In this document: positions 34,123 to 43,364 of the stretch, piece by piece | How the letters are laid out: each line of letters opens with the position of its first letter | Numbering within the stretch: the stretch's first letter is position 1 | Assembly (NCBI RefSeq): GCF_029223285.1 | Contig: NZ_JARHUJ010000005.1 | Location: forward strand, 186,001-250,000 | Reading direction: 5' to 3' | Length of the DNA stretch: 64,000 nt | From: Paraflavitalea sp. CAU 1676 | Lineage (GTDB): Bacteria > Bacteroidota > Bacteroidia > Chitinophagales > Chitinophagaceae | The notes under the pieces: model-generated | Databases searched by the model: none | What the model was told of the DNA's origin: nothing | Seen by the model: only the letters and a program-made list of their open reading frames with translations | Program-made: the position numbers and the translations under genes

Positions 34123-36648
34123 ATGAAGAAAGCCCTGGCCTTATTATGGCTCCTCGTCTCTGTTACACTGCCTGGATCTGCACAGATAAAATCGCCCGAA
34201 CAATTCCTGGGGTACAAACTCGGTTCCCGTTATACTCCGCACTACAATGTGGTGAATTATTTTAAAGAGATAGCTGCAACCGCTTCTTCGATGGTGAAGC
34301 TGGAAGAATATGGCCGCACCAATGAAGGGCGCCCGTTGCTGCTAGCTGCAGTGGCGCTTCCCGAAAACCTTAACAGGCTGGAGCAAATTCGCCTCAATAA
34401 CCTGCGCCTGGCCGGCACCACGAATGACAAGGCTGCTGCCGACGAGCGTGGACCTGCCATTGTATGGTTAAGTTATAACGTGCATGGCAATGAAACCTCT
34501 TCTTCCGAAGCTGCCATGCTCACCATCTACGAACTGGTGAACCCTTCCAATGCCAAAACAAAGGAATGGTTGAAGAATACCGTGATACTCATCGATCCCT
34601 GTATCAACCCCGATGGCCGCGACCGCTATGTGAACTGGTTCAACAGTGTGGTGGGTGTTACTGCCAATGCGCAGCCCTTTACCCGCGAGCACAGCGAGCC
34701 CTGGCCCGGCGGACGTTCCAATCACTATTACTTCGATCTCAACCGCGACTGGGCCTGGCAAACACAGGTAGAGAGCCAGCAGCGCATCGCCAAATACAAC
34801 CAATGGTTGCCGCAGATCCATGTCGATTACCACGAGCAGGGTTATAACGACCCTTATTATTTTGCGCCGGCGGCCGAACCCTTCCATGAAGTGATCACGC
34901 CCTGGCAACGTGAATTCCAGGTGTTGATCGGTAAGAACAATGCCAAATACTTTGATGATAATGGCTGGCTGTTCTTTACCAAAGAACGCTTCGACCTTTT
35001 CTATCCTAGCTATGGCGATACTTATCCAATTTACCGCGGCGCCATCGGCATGACCTATGAGCAGGGTGGCCACAGCCGCGGCGGCGCCGCCGTGATCAAC
35101 AACGACGGTGATACGCTGACGTTGTGGGATCGTTTATATCATCATTTCACCACCGGCATGGCTACCATTGAAGTAAGCTCGCAAAATGCGGGTAAGCTGG
35201 TGCAGGAATTTAAGAAGTACTATGATAAAGCACGCAGCAATCCGCCCGGCGATTTTAAGGCCTATGTGGTGAAGAGCGATGGCAGCGATCGCATCAACCG
35301 CCTGCAAAAGATGCTCGACCGCAACCAGATTGAATGGAATTATGTAAATGCAGCGGGCTTCAGCGGGTTGAATTACTTCACCGGCAAATCGGAAAGTTTC
35401 AAAACGGTTTCGGGCGATATCGTGATCAACGCCAATCAACCCAATGCCAATCTGGTCGATGTGTTGTTTGAAAGATCTTCCAAGCTATCCGATTCCGCTA
35501 CTTACGACATTACTGCCTGGTCGATGCCTTACGTATATGGCCTCACGACCTACGGCATGGGTTCTTATATCTCCAATACGACCAAAGAAGCACCTGCCAT
35601 TACCGTGGCATCGCCCGCGTCGGCCAAACTGGCTTATGCAGTACGCTGGAATGGTGTGAGCAGTGCACGCTTCCTGGCAGAGTTGATGCAGAAGAATGTG
35701 AAAGTGCGTTTTTCCGAACAGCCATTTACCGCCGGCGGTCAGTCGTTCGAGAAAGGCACCTTGCTGATCGTACGCACCAGCAATGCGGGCCTGGGTGATA
35801 AGCTGCACCAACTGGTGTCCACCGCTGCGGGCAATGCGAAAGTGAGTGTGCATGCTGTTGAATCGGGCTTTGTTGATAAAGGATTCGATCTCGGTTCAAA
35901 CAAAGTACATATGCTGCATGCGCCCAAAGTGACACTGATGGCAGGAGAAGGTGTATCCTCACTGGGTATGGGTGAAATATGGCATTTCTTCGAGAAGGAT
36001 CTTGGTTATCCCATCAGTGTGGTATGGTCGGGCGAACTGAATGGACAGGTTTTAAAGAATACCGACGTGCTGATCTTACCGGATGGGTTCTATAAATTCC
36101 TCGGCGACAAAACGCAGAACGAGAACCTGAAGGAATGGGTCAATAACGGGGGTAAACTGATTGCACTGGAAGGTGCCGTGGCGCAGCTGGCCCGTGCGGA
36201 ATGGGGCATCAAACAAAAAGAAGAGAAGAAGGACGATAAGAAAGATGATAAAAAGGATGATTACACCATGCTGAGACGCTATGAGAACCGGGAACGTGAT
36301 TTTCTACCCGGGTTCAACCCTGGTTCTATTTTTAAAGTAGAGATGGATAATTCGCATCCGCTGGCATTCGGCTACGATAATTTTTATTATACCCTGAAGC
36401 AGGATGATAATATCTATGAATTCTTCAAAGATGGCAGCTGGAATGTGGGCGTACTCAAGAAAGACAACCAGGTAGCAGGTTTTGTGGGTTCGAAGCTGAA
36501 AGAAAAGCTGAAAGATGGCGTCTTATTCGGGGTACAGGATAATGGCAGGGGCAGTATCGTGTTCCTGGCCGATAATCCGCTGTTCAGGAACTTCTGGGAA
36601 AGTGGCAAACTCTTGTTTTGCAATGCGGTGTTCCTCGTAGGGCAATAA
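34123..36648 (+). CDS. M14-family zinc carboxypeptidase-like protein, secreted
   Basis: The product has 841 residues with a signal peptide (about 1-20, ending GSA). The M14 zinc site is visible as His121 and Glu124 in NVHGNETSS, with the third ligand His in VDYHEQGYND about 140 residues later. NPDGRDR and HYYFDLNRDW are substrate-side motifs of the family. The C-terminal half is a separate beta-rich and amidotransferase-like region, interrupted by a Lys/Asp-rich loop (KKDDKKDDKKDD). Such proteins trim C-terminal residues or peptidoglycan peptides outside the cytoplasm. The ATG at 34123 is chosen because the signal peptide starts there; the upstream in-frame ATG lies inside the terminator of the previous gene. 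Confidence 0.9.
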   Translation: MKKALALLWLLVSVTLPGSAQIKSPEQFLGYKLGSRYTPHYNVVNYFKEIAATASSMVKLEEYGRTNEGRPLLLAAVALPENLNRLEQIRLNNLRLAGTTNDKAAADERGPAIVWLSYNVHGNETSSSEAAMLTIYELVNPSNAKTKEWLKNTVILIDPCINPDGRDRYVNWFNSVVGVTANAQPFTREHSEPWPGGRSNHYYFDLNRDWAWQTQVESQQRIAKYNQWLPQIHVDYHEQGYNDPYYFAPAAEPFHEVITPWQREFQVLIGKNNAKYFDDNGWLFFTKERFDLFYPSYGDTYPIYRGAIGMTYEQGGHSRGGAAVINNDGDTLTLWDRLYHHFTTGMATIEVSSQNAGKLVQEFKKYYDKARSNPPGDFKAYVVKSDGSDRINRLQKMLDRNQIEWNYVNAAGFSGLNYFTGKSESFKTVSGDIVINANQPNANLVDVLFERSSKLSDSATYDITAWSMPYVYGLTTYGMGSYISNTTKEAPAITVASPASAKLAYAVRWNGVSSARFLAELMQKNVKVRFSEQPFTAGGQSFEKGTLLIVRTSNAGLGDKLHQLVSTAAGNAKVSVHAVESGFVDKGFDLGSNKVHMLHAPKVTLMAGEGVSSLGMGEIWHFFEKDLGYPISVVWSGELNGQVLKNTDVLILPDGFYKFLGDKTQNENLKEWVNNGGKLIALEGAVAQLARAEWGIKQKEEKKDDKKDDKKDDYTMLRRYENRERDFLPGFNPGSIFKVEMDNSHPLAFGYDNFYYTLKQDDNIYEFFKDGSWNVGVLKKDNQVAGFVGSKLKEKLKDGVLFGVQDNGRGSIVFLADNPLFRNFWESGKLLFCNAVFLVGQ

Positions 36649-36683
36649 GCTTTTCCAAGTCAAATCGTTAAAATTGGACCAGT

Positions 36684-36708
36684 GGGGCAGTAAGCTGCCC
36701 CTCTTTTA
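36684..36708 (+). terminator. Terminator after the M14 peptidase gene
   Basis: GGGGCAG (36684-36690) and CTGCCCC (36695-36701) pair around TAAG, followed by TCTTTTA. The overlapping TTATTTTG to the right is one base off a promoter -7 box for the next gene. Confidence 0.75.
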
Positions 36709-36732
36709 CTTATTTTGTCGCACTAATCTCTT

Positions 36733-39255
36733 ATGATGGGTATTTTTTACGCTAAACGCACATTGTTCTCTTTACTGCTTTCTCTCCAGGTGCTGTCGCT
36801 CACAGCTCAAACACCTGCTACCTATTCTTCCGCAGATATTTATCTCCAGTTAAAGAAGCTCAAGGTGCTGGGTTCGGTGTTGTATATCGCCGCTCACCCC
36901 GACGATGAGAATACCCGTTTGCTAGCCTATCTTTCCAAAGACCGTTTGTACCGGACCGGTTACCTGTCACTCACGAGAGGTGATGGCGGGCAGAACCTGA
37001 TCGGTGATGAGCAGGGCATCGACCTCGGCTTGATCCGTACGCAGGAACTGCTGGCGGCGCGCCGCATCGATGGGGCCGAACAGTTCTTCAGCCGTGCTTT
37101 CGATTTCGGCTTCAGCAAGAGCACCGATGAGGCTTTGGCTACCTGGGGGAAGGATAAAATACTGGGCGACGTGGTATGGGTGATCCGTAAGTTTCAACCC
37201 GATGTCATCATTACCCGTTTTCCCGAAGATGCGCGGGCTGGTCATGGACACCATTCGGGCTCGGCCGTACTGGCGCATGAAGCGTTCCGGGCGGCTGCCG
37301 ATCCCAAAGCCTTTGCCGAGCAATTTACCCAGGGCGTAAAACCATGGCAGGCGAAGCGCATCATGTGGAATACCTTCAATTTCGGCGGCAACAATACCAC
37401 TTCGAACGATCAGTTGAAGATCGATGTAGGTGGTTATAACAGTGTGTTGGGGAAAGGGTATGGGGAGATCGCTGCCGAGAGCCGTAGTCAGCACAAGAGC
37501 CAGGGCTTCGGTGTGCCGGCGAGCAGGGGAGTGGCGTTTGAATTCTTTACACCGGTAGAAGGAGATGCCGCGAAAGCGGATATCATGGATGATATCAATG
37601 TGAGCTGGTCGAAAGTAGCAGGCAATGGAACGATCGAGTCGAAGATCGATGCCCTGATCAATAATTATTCATTGGCGCAACCTGCACGTTCGGTGCCTGC
37701 CCTGGTAGAGCTGCACAAAAGCATTGCTGCCTTGCCCGAAAGTTACTGGCGCACGCAGAAACTGGCCGAAGTGCAACAACTCATCGAGCGCTGCAGCGGT
37801 TTATTCCTCGAGGTGGCCGCTACTTCGGAGTTTGTGGTGCAGGGTGATACCTTGCGGGTAAATGTAGTGGCCAATAACCGTTCGGGTGTCAATGCACGGC
37901 TGGTGAAGGTGACGGTAGAAGCCTTCGATTCCACCTTCAACAAAGATCTGGCAGCGAATACCAACCTGATATTTTCAAAGCCTATTTACGTGTTTGCCAA
38001 TAAGCTGGTTACGCAACCCTATTGGCTGCAGCACAAAATGACAGAAGGTTCTTTTACAGTGAACGATCAGGCACTGATCGGCCGTCCGGAAAGTGTTCCT
38101 TCTTACCAGGCTAGTTTTGAACTTACAGTAGAAGGTGCCAGCTTCACGATCGTAAAACCGGTTCAATACAAATTCACCGATCCGGTGAAGGGTGAGTTGT
38201 ATCGGCCGCTGCTGGTGGTGCCTGCTGCTACGGTGACCACCGATCCCGGTATCGTCATTTTCCGCAGAAACGAAAAGGCATCACAGGATATCATGATGCG
38301 GGTTACAGCCAACAAGAATTTCAACAATTATATTGCCAAGGTAAGCAAGCGGTTGAAGTATGATAATTCTACCATCACCGATACCAGCTTCAACGTTGTG
38401 AAAGGCCTTAGTAAACCATATTATTTCAGTATCAACAATGGTATGCTCAAGGGGCTGGAGCAGGACAATGTGCAGGCGTTCGTGGAGATGCACAACGGCA
38501 AGGAAGAGCAGCCTGTGTGGTTGAATATGACAGCGATCAATTATGATCATATTCCGCCCATTCATTACTTCTACCAGGATGCGGTGAAAGTGTTGAACAT
38601 CGATCTTAAGACAGCCGGCAAGCGGATCGGTTATATCGAAGGCGCGGGTGATAAAGTGCCGGCGGCCCTGGAACAGATGGGGTATGAGGTGGTGTTGCTG
38701 AAGGAGAAAGACATCAACGCTACTATGTTGAAGCAGTTGGATGCTGTGATCACCGGCATTCGTGCCTACAATGTGCATGACTTCATGTTCACCAAATACG
38801 ATGTGCTGATGGAGTATGTGAAGAATGGTGGCAACCTGATCGTTCAGTACAATACGAATAACCTCATCAGCACGGTGAAGAGCCGCATGGGACCTTATCC
38901 ATTTACGATCTCCCGCAACCGCATCACCGATGAAAAGGCAAAAGTGAGTTTTCTGCTGCCCGATCATCCGGTGTTGAATTTCCCTAATAAGATCACAGAA
39001 AAGGATTTTGACGGCTGGATACAGGAACGGGGCATTTATTTCCCCGATGGACTGGATTCGGCCTATAAGCCTATATTGTCGATGGCCGACCCAAATGAGC
39101 AGCCTTTGAACAATAGTTTGATCGTGGCCGATTATGGCAAGGGCAAGTTCGTGTATACCGGCCTGGTGTTTTTCCGGGAATTGCCTGCCGGCGTGCCCGG
39201 GGCCTATCGCCTGCTCGCCAATATCATTGCGTTGAATAAAAAGAAAGGATTCTAA
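36733..39255 (+). CDS. PIG-L family deacetylase, large secreted form
   Basis: The product has 840 residues: signal peptide (about 1-25), then a PIG-L/LmbE domain with the zinc motif AHPDDE (His55, Asp57, Asp58) and the distal His in GHGHHSGSAV. The remaining two thirds hold a beta-sandwich-like middle and a C-terminal ThuA/amidotransferase-like domain (VITGIRAYNVHDF, GGNLIVQYNTNN). PIG-L enzymes remove N-acetyl groups from amino sugars such as N-acetylglucosamine conjugates. Export and length suggest a sugar-conjugate substrate in the periplasm. The stop codon is followed directly by the ATG of a 53-codon gene, then a second small gene and a symporter gene, so it heads a likely operon. Confidence 0.9.
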   Translation: MMGIFYAKRTLFSLLLSLQVLSLTAQTPATYSSADIYLQLKKLKVLGSVLYIAAHPDDENTRLLAYLSKDRLYRTGYLSLTRGDGGQNLIGDEQGIDLGLIRTQELLAARRIDGAEQFFSRAFDFGFSKSTDEALATWGKDKILGDVVWVIRKFQPDVIITRFPEDARAGHGHHSGSAVLAHEAFRAAADPKAFAEQFTQGVKPWQAKRIMWNTFNFGGNNTTSNDQLKIDVGGYNSVLGKGYGEIAAESRSQHKSQGFGVPASRGVAFEFFTPVEGDAAKADIMDDINVSWSKVAGNGTIESKIDALINNYSLAQPARSVPALVELHKSIAALPESYWRTQKLAEVQQLIERCSGLFLEVAATSEFVVQGDTLRVNVVANNRSGVNARLVKVTVEAFDSTFNKDLAANTNLIFSKPIYVFANKLVTQPYWLQHKMTEGSFTVNDQALIGRPESVPSYQASFELTVEGASFTIVKPVQYKFTDPVKGELYRPLLVVPAATVTTDPGIVIFRRNEKASQDIMMRVTANKNFNNYIAKVSKRLKYDNSTITDTSFNVVKGLSKPYYFSINNGMLKGLEQDNVQAFVEMHNGKEEQPVWLNMTAINYDHIPPIHYFYQDAVKVLNIDLKTAGKRIGYIEGAGDKVPAALEQMGYEVVLLKEKDINATMLKQLDAVITGIRAYNVHDFMFTKYDVLMEYVKNGGNLIVQYNTNNLISTVKSRMGPYPFTISRNRITDEKAKVSFLLPDHPVLNFPNKITEKDFDGWIQERGIYFPDGLDSAYKPILSMADPNEQPLNNSLIVADYGKGKFVYTGLVFFRELPAGVPGAYRLLANIIALNKKKGF

Positions 39256-39417
39256 ATGAGCGCACCTTCGAGAGGTAAAGGACAAATAGCTTTGATCGTT
39301 GCCATACTGGTTGGTCTCATCATTGGCCGCCTGATCAAAAAAGCTACCGTGGGATTTGCTATTGGCGCCGTTGCCGGGCTGATGGTGCTGATGATCCTGT
39401 CAAAAAGAAAAAATTAA
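39256..39417 (+). CDS. Tiny two-helix membrane protein (53 aa)
   Basis: The gene starts at the base after the deacetylase stop codon. The product has two hydrophobic segments, IALIVAILVGLIIGRLI and ATVGFAIGAVAGLMVLMIL, joined by KK and ending in SKRKN. Gly spacing in both helices suits tight helix packing. I do not recognise the family. Zero spacing with the gene before and 15 bases to the gene after argue that it is a real operon member. It could be an accessory subunit of the downstream symporter. Confidence 0.65.
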   Translation: MSAPSRGKGQIALIVAILVGLIIGRLIKKATVGFAIGAVAGLMVLMILSKRKN

Positions 39418-39432
39418 CGATTGCCCAACAAT

Positions 39433-39558
39433 ATGTCTGCCAACAACGATGATAAAGTGCCTGTATTCAGGCAATGGCGCCAGTGGTACTGGTTCGTGAT
39501 CGTATTGCTCGCGCTGCAGGTCATATTGTTTTATTTGTTTACCAAACATTACGCATGA
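39433..39558 (+). CDS. Tiny single-helix membrane protein (41 aa)
   Basis: The product begins MSANNDDKVPVFRQWRQWY, then one hydrophobic helix (WFVIVLLALQVILFYLF) and a short tail TKHYA. Its stop codon overlaps the ATG of the symporter gene in ATGA, the hallmark of translational coupling. Small membrane proteins directly before sodium:solute symporters are known in other bacteria (for example YjcH before ActP, which is larger and two-helix). The Trp/Arg-rich membrane edge suggests the N-terminus is cytosolic. No named family is recognised. Confidence 0.7.
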   Translation: MSANNDDKVPVFRQWRQWYWFVIVLLALQVILFYLFTKHYA

Positions 39559-41306
39559 ACTTTTCCCCGTTAGACTGGTTCGTACTGGTAGCAACGCTGT
39601 TGTGTATCATCCTGTATGGGATATACAAAAGCCGTTCGTCCAAGAACGTGGAGGGGTACTTCCTGAGCAACCGGCAGATGCCCTGGTGGGTGGTGATGCT
39701 GAGCATCATGGGTACGCAGGCTAGCGCAGTTACCTTCCTCACGGCGCCGGGACAAGCCTATACCGACGGGATGCGTTTTGTGCAGTATTATTTTGGATTA
39801 CCGCTGGCGATGATCGTGGTGTGTGTGGCTTTTGTACCCATCTTCCGCCGGCTGAAAGTATATACTGCTTATGAGTACCTCGAGCAGCGTTTTGATATAA
39901 AGACCCGCATGATCACTTCGCTGTTGTTCATGTTGTCGCGCAGTCTGAGTACCGGCATCAGTATCATAGCGCCGGCCCTGGTGCTGCACAGCATGCTGGG
40001 TTGGGATATTACGATCACCAATATATTTATGGGTGGTTTATTACTGATCTATACGACCAGTGGGGGAGCGAGGGCGGTTGCTTATACGCAGCAATTGCAG
40101 TTTGTGATCATTTATGCCGCTATGTTTGCGGCCGCCTGGTGGGCCATCCATTTGTTGCCCGATGGTATCGGTGTGGCTGAGGCGTTGCACATTGGTGGAA
40201 AGTCGGGCAAGATGAATGTGATAACGACCGGGTTTACTGATCAGGGCTTCGACTGGAAAGACCGCTTTAATATCTGGAGCGGATTGATCGGCGGCTTCTT
40301 CCTTACGTTGAGTTATTTTGGAACCGATCAAAGTCAGGTTGGCCGTTACCTCACTGCCCGCAGTGAAGGCGAAAGCAAATTGGGTTTGTTGCTGAATGGC
40401 GTAGTGAAGGTTCCGTTGCAGTTTGGTATTCTCCTGATCGGGATATTTATATTCTCCTTTTATCAATTTCATAAGACACCGGCTTATTTCAACCTCGCAG
40501 AAGAGCGGAATGCGAAGTCTGGCAAGTATGCCAAGCTCTACAATGAGGCAGAGCAGCAGTACCATGTATTGCAGGAGCAGAAAGCAACCGCGATCACCGG
40601 CCTGGCAGCTGCGTTGAAGGCTGAAGATCAGGCGGGCATCGACAAATACCGGCAGGAGCTGGACCTGCATGAGAAGGCAGCCCGGCACCAGCGCGATTCG
40701 GTGAAGTCGATCATCAAACTGGCCAATCCCGGCAGTGAAGGCAATGATACCAATTACATATTCCTGCGTTTTGTGGGTGATACGCTGCCAAATGGACTGG
40801 TGGGCCTGATCATTGCGATCATCTTCCTGGCTGCCTGGGGTAGTATTGCACCAGCTTTGAACTCACTGGCTTCCTGTACCATGATGGATTTTCACAAGCG
40901 GCTTTCGCCGCAACCGATGACTCCGTTGATCGAGTACAAATGGTCGAAGCGGTATACCGTAATATGGGGTATCGTGTGCATCATCATGGCGCAGTTTGCT
41001 TATAACCTGGGTAATAGTTTGATCGAGGCCGTAAACATCCTTGGTTCCTTGTTCTATGGTCCAATCCTCGGCATCTTCCTGGTGGCCTTCTGGGTCAAAC
41101 GGGTGGGTGGCCATGCGGTATTCTTTGCAGCGGCCCTCGCTGAGGTAGTGGTGCTGACGGTTTATTTTATGAAGATCGTTTCCTTCCTGTGGCTGAATGT
41201 GATCGGTGCGGTGGCAGTGATCCTGCTGAGCTTAATGATCCAGCCATTTTGTAAGCGGGCTACAGTGGCCGCTTCTGCAGCGCCGGCTGAAGTGCCGGCG
41301 AAATAA
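39555..41306 (+). CDS. Sodium:solute symporter (SSS family)
   Basis: The product has 583 residues with about 13 to 14 predicted membrane helices. SSS signatures include YFLSNRQMPWWVV near the start, TAYEYLEQRFD, the sodium-site region GTQASAVTFLTAPGQAY, and TLSYFGTDQSQVGRYL. A charged insertion of about 90 residues (near 310-400, rich in Glu, Lys and Gln, probably coiled coil) interrupts the helices between TM 9 and 10. The substrate cannot be told; the neighbouring deacetylase suggests a sugar or amino-sugar product. Its start overlaps the stop of the 41-residue protein, and the carrier-like gene follows after 17 bases. Confidence 0.93.
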   Translation: MNFSPLDWFVLVATLLCIILYGIYKSRSSKNVEGYFLSNRQMPWWVVMLSIMGTQASAVTFLTAPGQAYTDGMRFVQYYFGLPLAMIVVCVAFVPIFRRLKVYTAYEYLEQRFDIKTRMITSLLFMLSRSLSTGISIIAPALVLHSMLGWDITITNIFMGGLLLIYTTSGGARAVAYTQQLQFVIIYAAMFAAAWWAIHLLPDGIGVAEALHIGGKSGKMNVITTGFTDQGFDWKDRFNIWSGLIGGFFLTLSYFGTDQSQVGRYLTARSEGESKLGLLLNGVVKVPLQFGILLIGIFIFSFYQFHKTPAYFNLAEERNAKSGKYAKLYNEAEQQYHVLQEQKATAITGLAAALKAEDQAGIDKYRQELDLHEKAARHQRDSVKSIIKLANPGSEGNDTNYIFLRFVGDTLPNGLVGLIIAIIFLAAWGSIAPALNSLASCTMMDFHKRLSPQPMTPLIEYKWSKRYTVIWGIVCIIMAQFAYNLGNSLIEAVNILGSLFYGPILGIFLVAFWVKRVGGHAVFFAAALAEVVVLTVYFMKIVSFLWLNVIGAVAVILLSLMIQPFCKRATVAASAAPAEVPAK

Positions 41307-41323
41307 CAACAAATTCTTCTACC

Positions 41324-41590
41324 ATGGGCCTCGATACTGTAGAATTGCTGATGACCGTTGAAAAGCACTTCGGGATCTCTATTCCCGATCAGGAAGCTGA
41401 AAACATAATCACGGTGGGTGACTTTCATGAGGCAGTCTGGCAGCACCTGCAACGTGACCCCGCTAAGGCACTGATGTTGAGAGCGGAGGTGGAAGCGACC
41501 ATCAATACGATCATTGTCGATTTTGCCGGCCTTGACCCCGAAGATGTATCTCCCGAAAAAAGTATCACCAATGATCTTGGGTTGGATTGA
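41324..41590 (+). CDS. Acyl-carrier-protein-like, apparently circularly permuted and lacking the Ppant serine
   Basis: The product has 88 residues. Residues 2 to about 43 (GLDTVELLMTVEKHFGISIPD and the following AENIITV) match the second half of acyl carrier proteins, from helix II onward. Residues about 53-88 (INTIIVDFAGLDPEDVS, ending ITNDLGLD) match the first half, helix I and the loop, up to the residue just before the attachment serine. The order of halves is thus inverted, and the break falls exactly at the serine, which is absent: Gly2 stands in its place at one end and the stop at the other. It could be a non-acylated regulatory or scaffold relative. It is the last gene of the deacetylase/symporter unit. 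Confidence 0.75.
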   Translation: MGLDTVELLMTVEKHFGISIPDQEAENIITVGDFHEAVWQHLQRDPAKALMLRAEVEATINTIIVDFAGLDPEDVSPEKSITNDLGLD

Positions 41591-41618
41591 GGTTCATGGG
41601 CGAAGAGACTAAAAAGCA

Positions 41619-41653
41619 ATCGCCAAATCGTGGTAGTTCCACAATTTGGCGAT
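41619..41653. terminator. Terminator between convergent genes
   Basis: Arms 41619-41633 and 41639-41653 pair over 15 bases with one mismatch around a five-base loop. The T-run (CTTTTTAG) is on the minus strand, so it mainly serves the gene at 41667-43166. Confidence 0.75.
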
Positions 41654-41666
41654 GCATGTGGAGGGG

Positions 41667-43166
41667 TTAATTAATTGAAAACTGGGCCAACTTTACTTTG
41701 GACCGGCCAACGTTGCGATGATGATATAATGTAAATATCCCCGTGCCGTTGAAGATTACATATGACTTGCGCGGAGCAAACCGGAGGTCGTCTGGTGTAT
41801 AATTGTTGATCCTGGCCCTTTTGATACCCCCGTTTTCATTGATCTGAAATACGGCTAATTGGGTTGAGGGCCATGATGAGAGCAGGCCAAGATCCTTAAA
41901 AGTGGTTTCGGGTTTATCGCTCGTATGCTGAATATAGTCGTGGTAGAATATATACAGATCCTTTCCGTCTTTCAGAACAGGAAGCGCTCCGCTATAGAGT
42001 GGGTACGATTGTTCATGTTGTTTACTGGGAATAGCCTGCATCCAGGTTAACTCATTATTGGGACTGATTTTGGTGATGTAAATACTCCCTGTGTTAGTAA
42101 GAGGATGGTAATTGCCGCTGGCAAAAAACATTCCATTATCTTCTGTTGTTTGCAAGATGAGCAATAAGCTGCCATCGGATAAGGTGAAATGGGTTATCAA
42201 ATCAACATTGGCTGATATCCCGCGCTGTTTCATTTCCAGCAGAAATTCCCCGGTTGCAGTTGACCAAAAAGGAGCAGTTCCCAAAGGTGACTCTTTAATG
42301 CCCGTAATTTTTTGGGTCGAGCCGTTAAACTTCCCGGAAATCACATATTGAAAGGCTTCATTGACTGTTTTGGACAACAAGCCGGTAAAACTCAGTCCAT
42401 TGCTATCACTGGCCCAAACAATATTAGATATTCTGCCTTCGGGGAGATCGTCGATATAGGTTGTTGTTACGTTTCCATCCGCTTTTACCTCGGATACTAT
42501 ATATAGAAAGGGTTTGTAAAGATCTTTTTGTGGGCTGACACTGATCTTATTAATCATGTAAAGTGAGCCATTCTGCGACAATACGAATGTGGTATTTTTA
42601 ACAAAAGGAACTCGTCTGTCGAGTTGGATAGAGAATTTTGTACGTGTATTAAATTTGTTGTCCATTATTACACCCTCGAACACTTGTTGGTTGGCTTTAA
42701 GCCTTGTTGCAACGAAAGAGGAGCTGCTGTCCGGAGAAAAGCCCTTGTAGAATTTTTCTGGCTTTTTGGAGGCAGTAAAAACAGGTGCTGGTTGTGCCTC
42801 ACCCTTTCCGGTAGCCGGGTTAAAGGGATAAGCGTAAATTTCCTTCTTGTTGGCACAAAATACCTGGATTTTATTGTTGAACTCGATAGCTCCGAGGTAT
42901 TTTCTTTTTTTCAGTTCTTCGATAGGGTGGGAGTAGACTTCCTTCATGTTATTGTCGTAGCCGGTTACAAAGGGTTGTTCCATGTAATATTCAAATGCCC
43001 TATCGTAGAAGATGGATACGGTTGTTCCATTCACCGGCTTAAAAATTTCATACAGGTAGTCTGCGAGGACAGTAGATTCCCTGACGTTGACAGATTGTGC
43101 GAACAGGTGGTCTGGTTGAAGCCAAAAAGAGGCGGTAATAATGAATGATAAAGCGAACTTGCGCAT
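41667..43166 (-). CDS. Secreted protein of unknown function, possible beta-propeller
   Basis: The product has 499 residues counting from the ATG at 43166, with a signal peptide (about 1-23, ending LFAQ). The rest is beta-rich with repeated patterns such as DGSLLLIL, DGKDLYIFY and NGSLYMIN at regular spacing. These recall propeller blades of large exported Bacteroidota proteins. I recognise no catalytic motif. The gene looks visibly more AT-rich than its neighbours, which could mean relaxed selection or recent transfer. It has its own promoter and terminator. Confidence 0.7.
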   Translation of the reverse strand: MRKFALSFIITASFWLQPDHLFAQSVNVRESTVLADYLYEIFKPVNGTTVSIFYDRAFEYYMEQPFVTGYDNNMKEVYSHPIEELKKRKYLGAIEFNNKIQVFCANKKEIYAYPFNPATGKGEAQPAPVFTASKKPEKFYKGFSPDSSSSFVATRLKANQQVFEGVIMDNKFNTRTKFSIQLDRRVPFVKNTTFVLSQNGSLYMINKISVSPQKDLYKPFLYIVSEVKADGNVTTTYIDDLPEGRISNIVWASDSNGLSFTGLLSKTVNEAFQYVISGKFNGSTQKITGIKESPLGTAPFWSTATGEFLLEMKQRGISANVDLITHFTLSDGSLLLILQTTEDNGMFFASGNYHPLTNTGSIYITKISPNNELTWMQAIPSKQHEQSYPLYSGALPVLKDGKDLYIFYHDYIQHTSDKPETTFKDLGLLSSWPSTQLAVFQINENGGIKRARINNYTPDDLRFAPRKSYVIFNGTGIFTLYHHRNVGRSKVKLAQFSIN

Positions 43167-43188
43167 AGGCGTATTGGTATTTAGGCAG

Positions 43189-43220
43189 CAAAGAAAGTAA
43201 ATTTTAACCATTTATGCCAA
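43189..43220 (-). promoter_or_regulatory. Promoter of the secreted unknown gene (TTG-N21-TTTCTTTG)
   Basis: TTG at 43220-43218 and TTTCTTTG at 43196-43189 on the minus strand are 21 bases apart. The -7 box has one mismatch to TAnnTTTG, and the ATG follows 22 bases later. Confidence 0.4.
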
Positions 43221-43364
43221 CGTGTATGCTTGCAAAGCGGTTATATTGGTACGTGGGGGTGCAGGGATGCCGATAGGGCTGGCGCCCGGGAAGTACGCGC
43301 AGTCAATCCTTGCTGATCTTTGCTGTCCTTTAATGAGAAGTGAACTGAAAGGAAGTGGTGTTAC

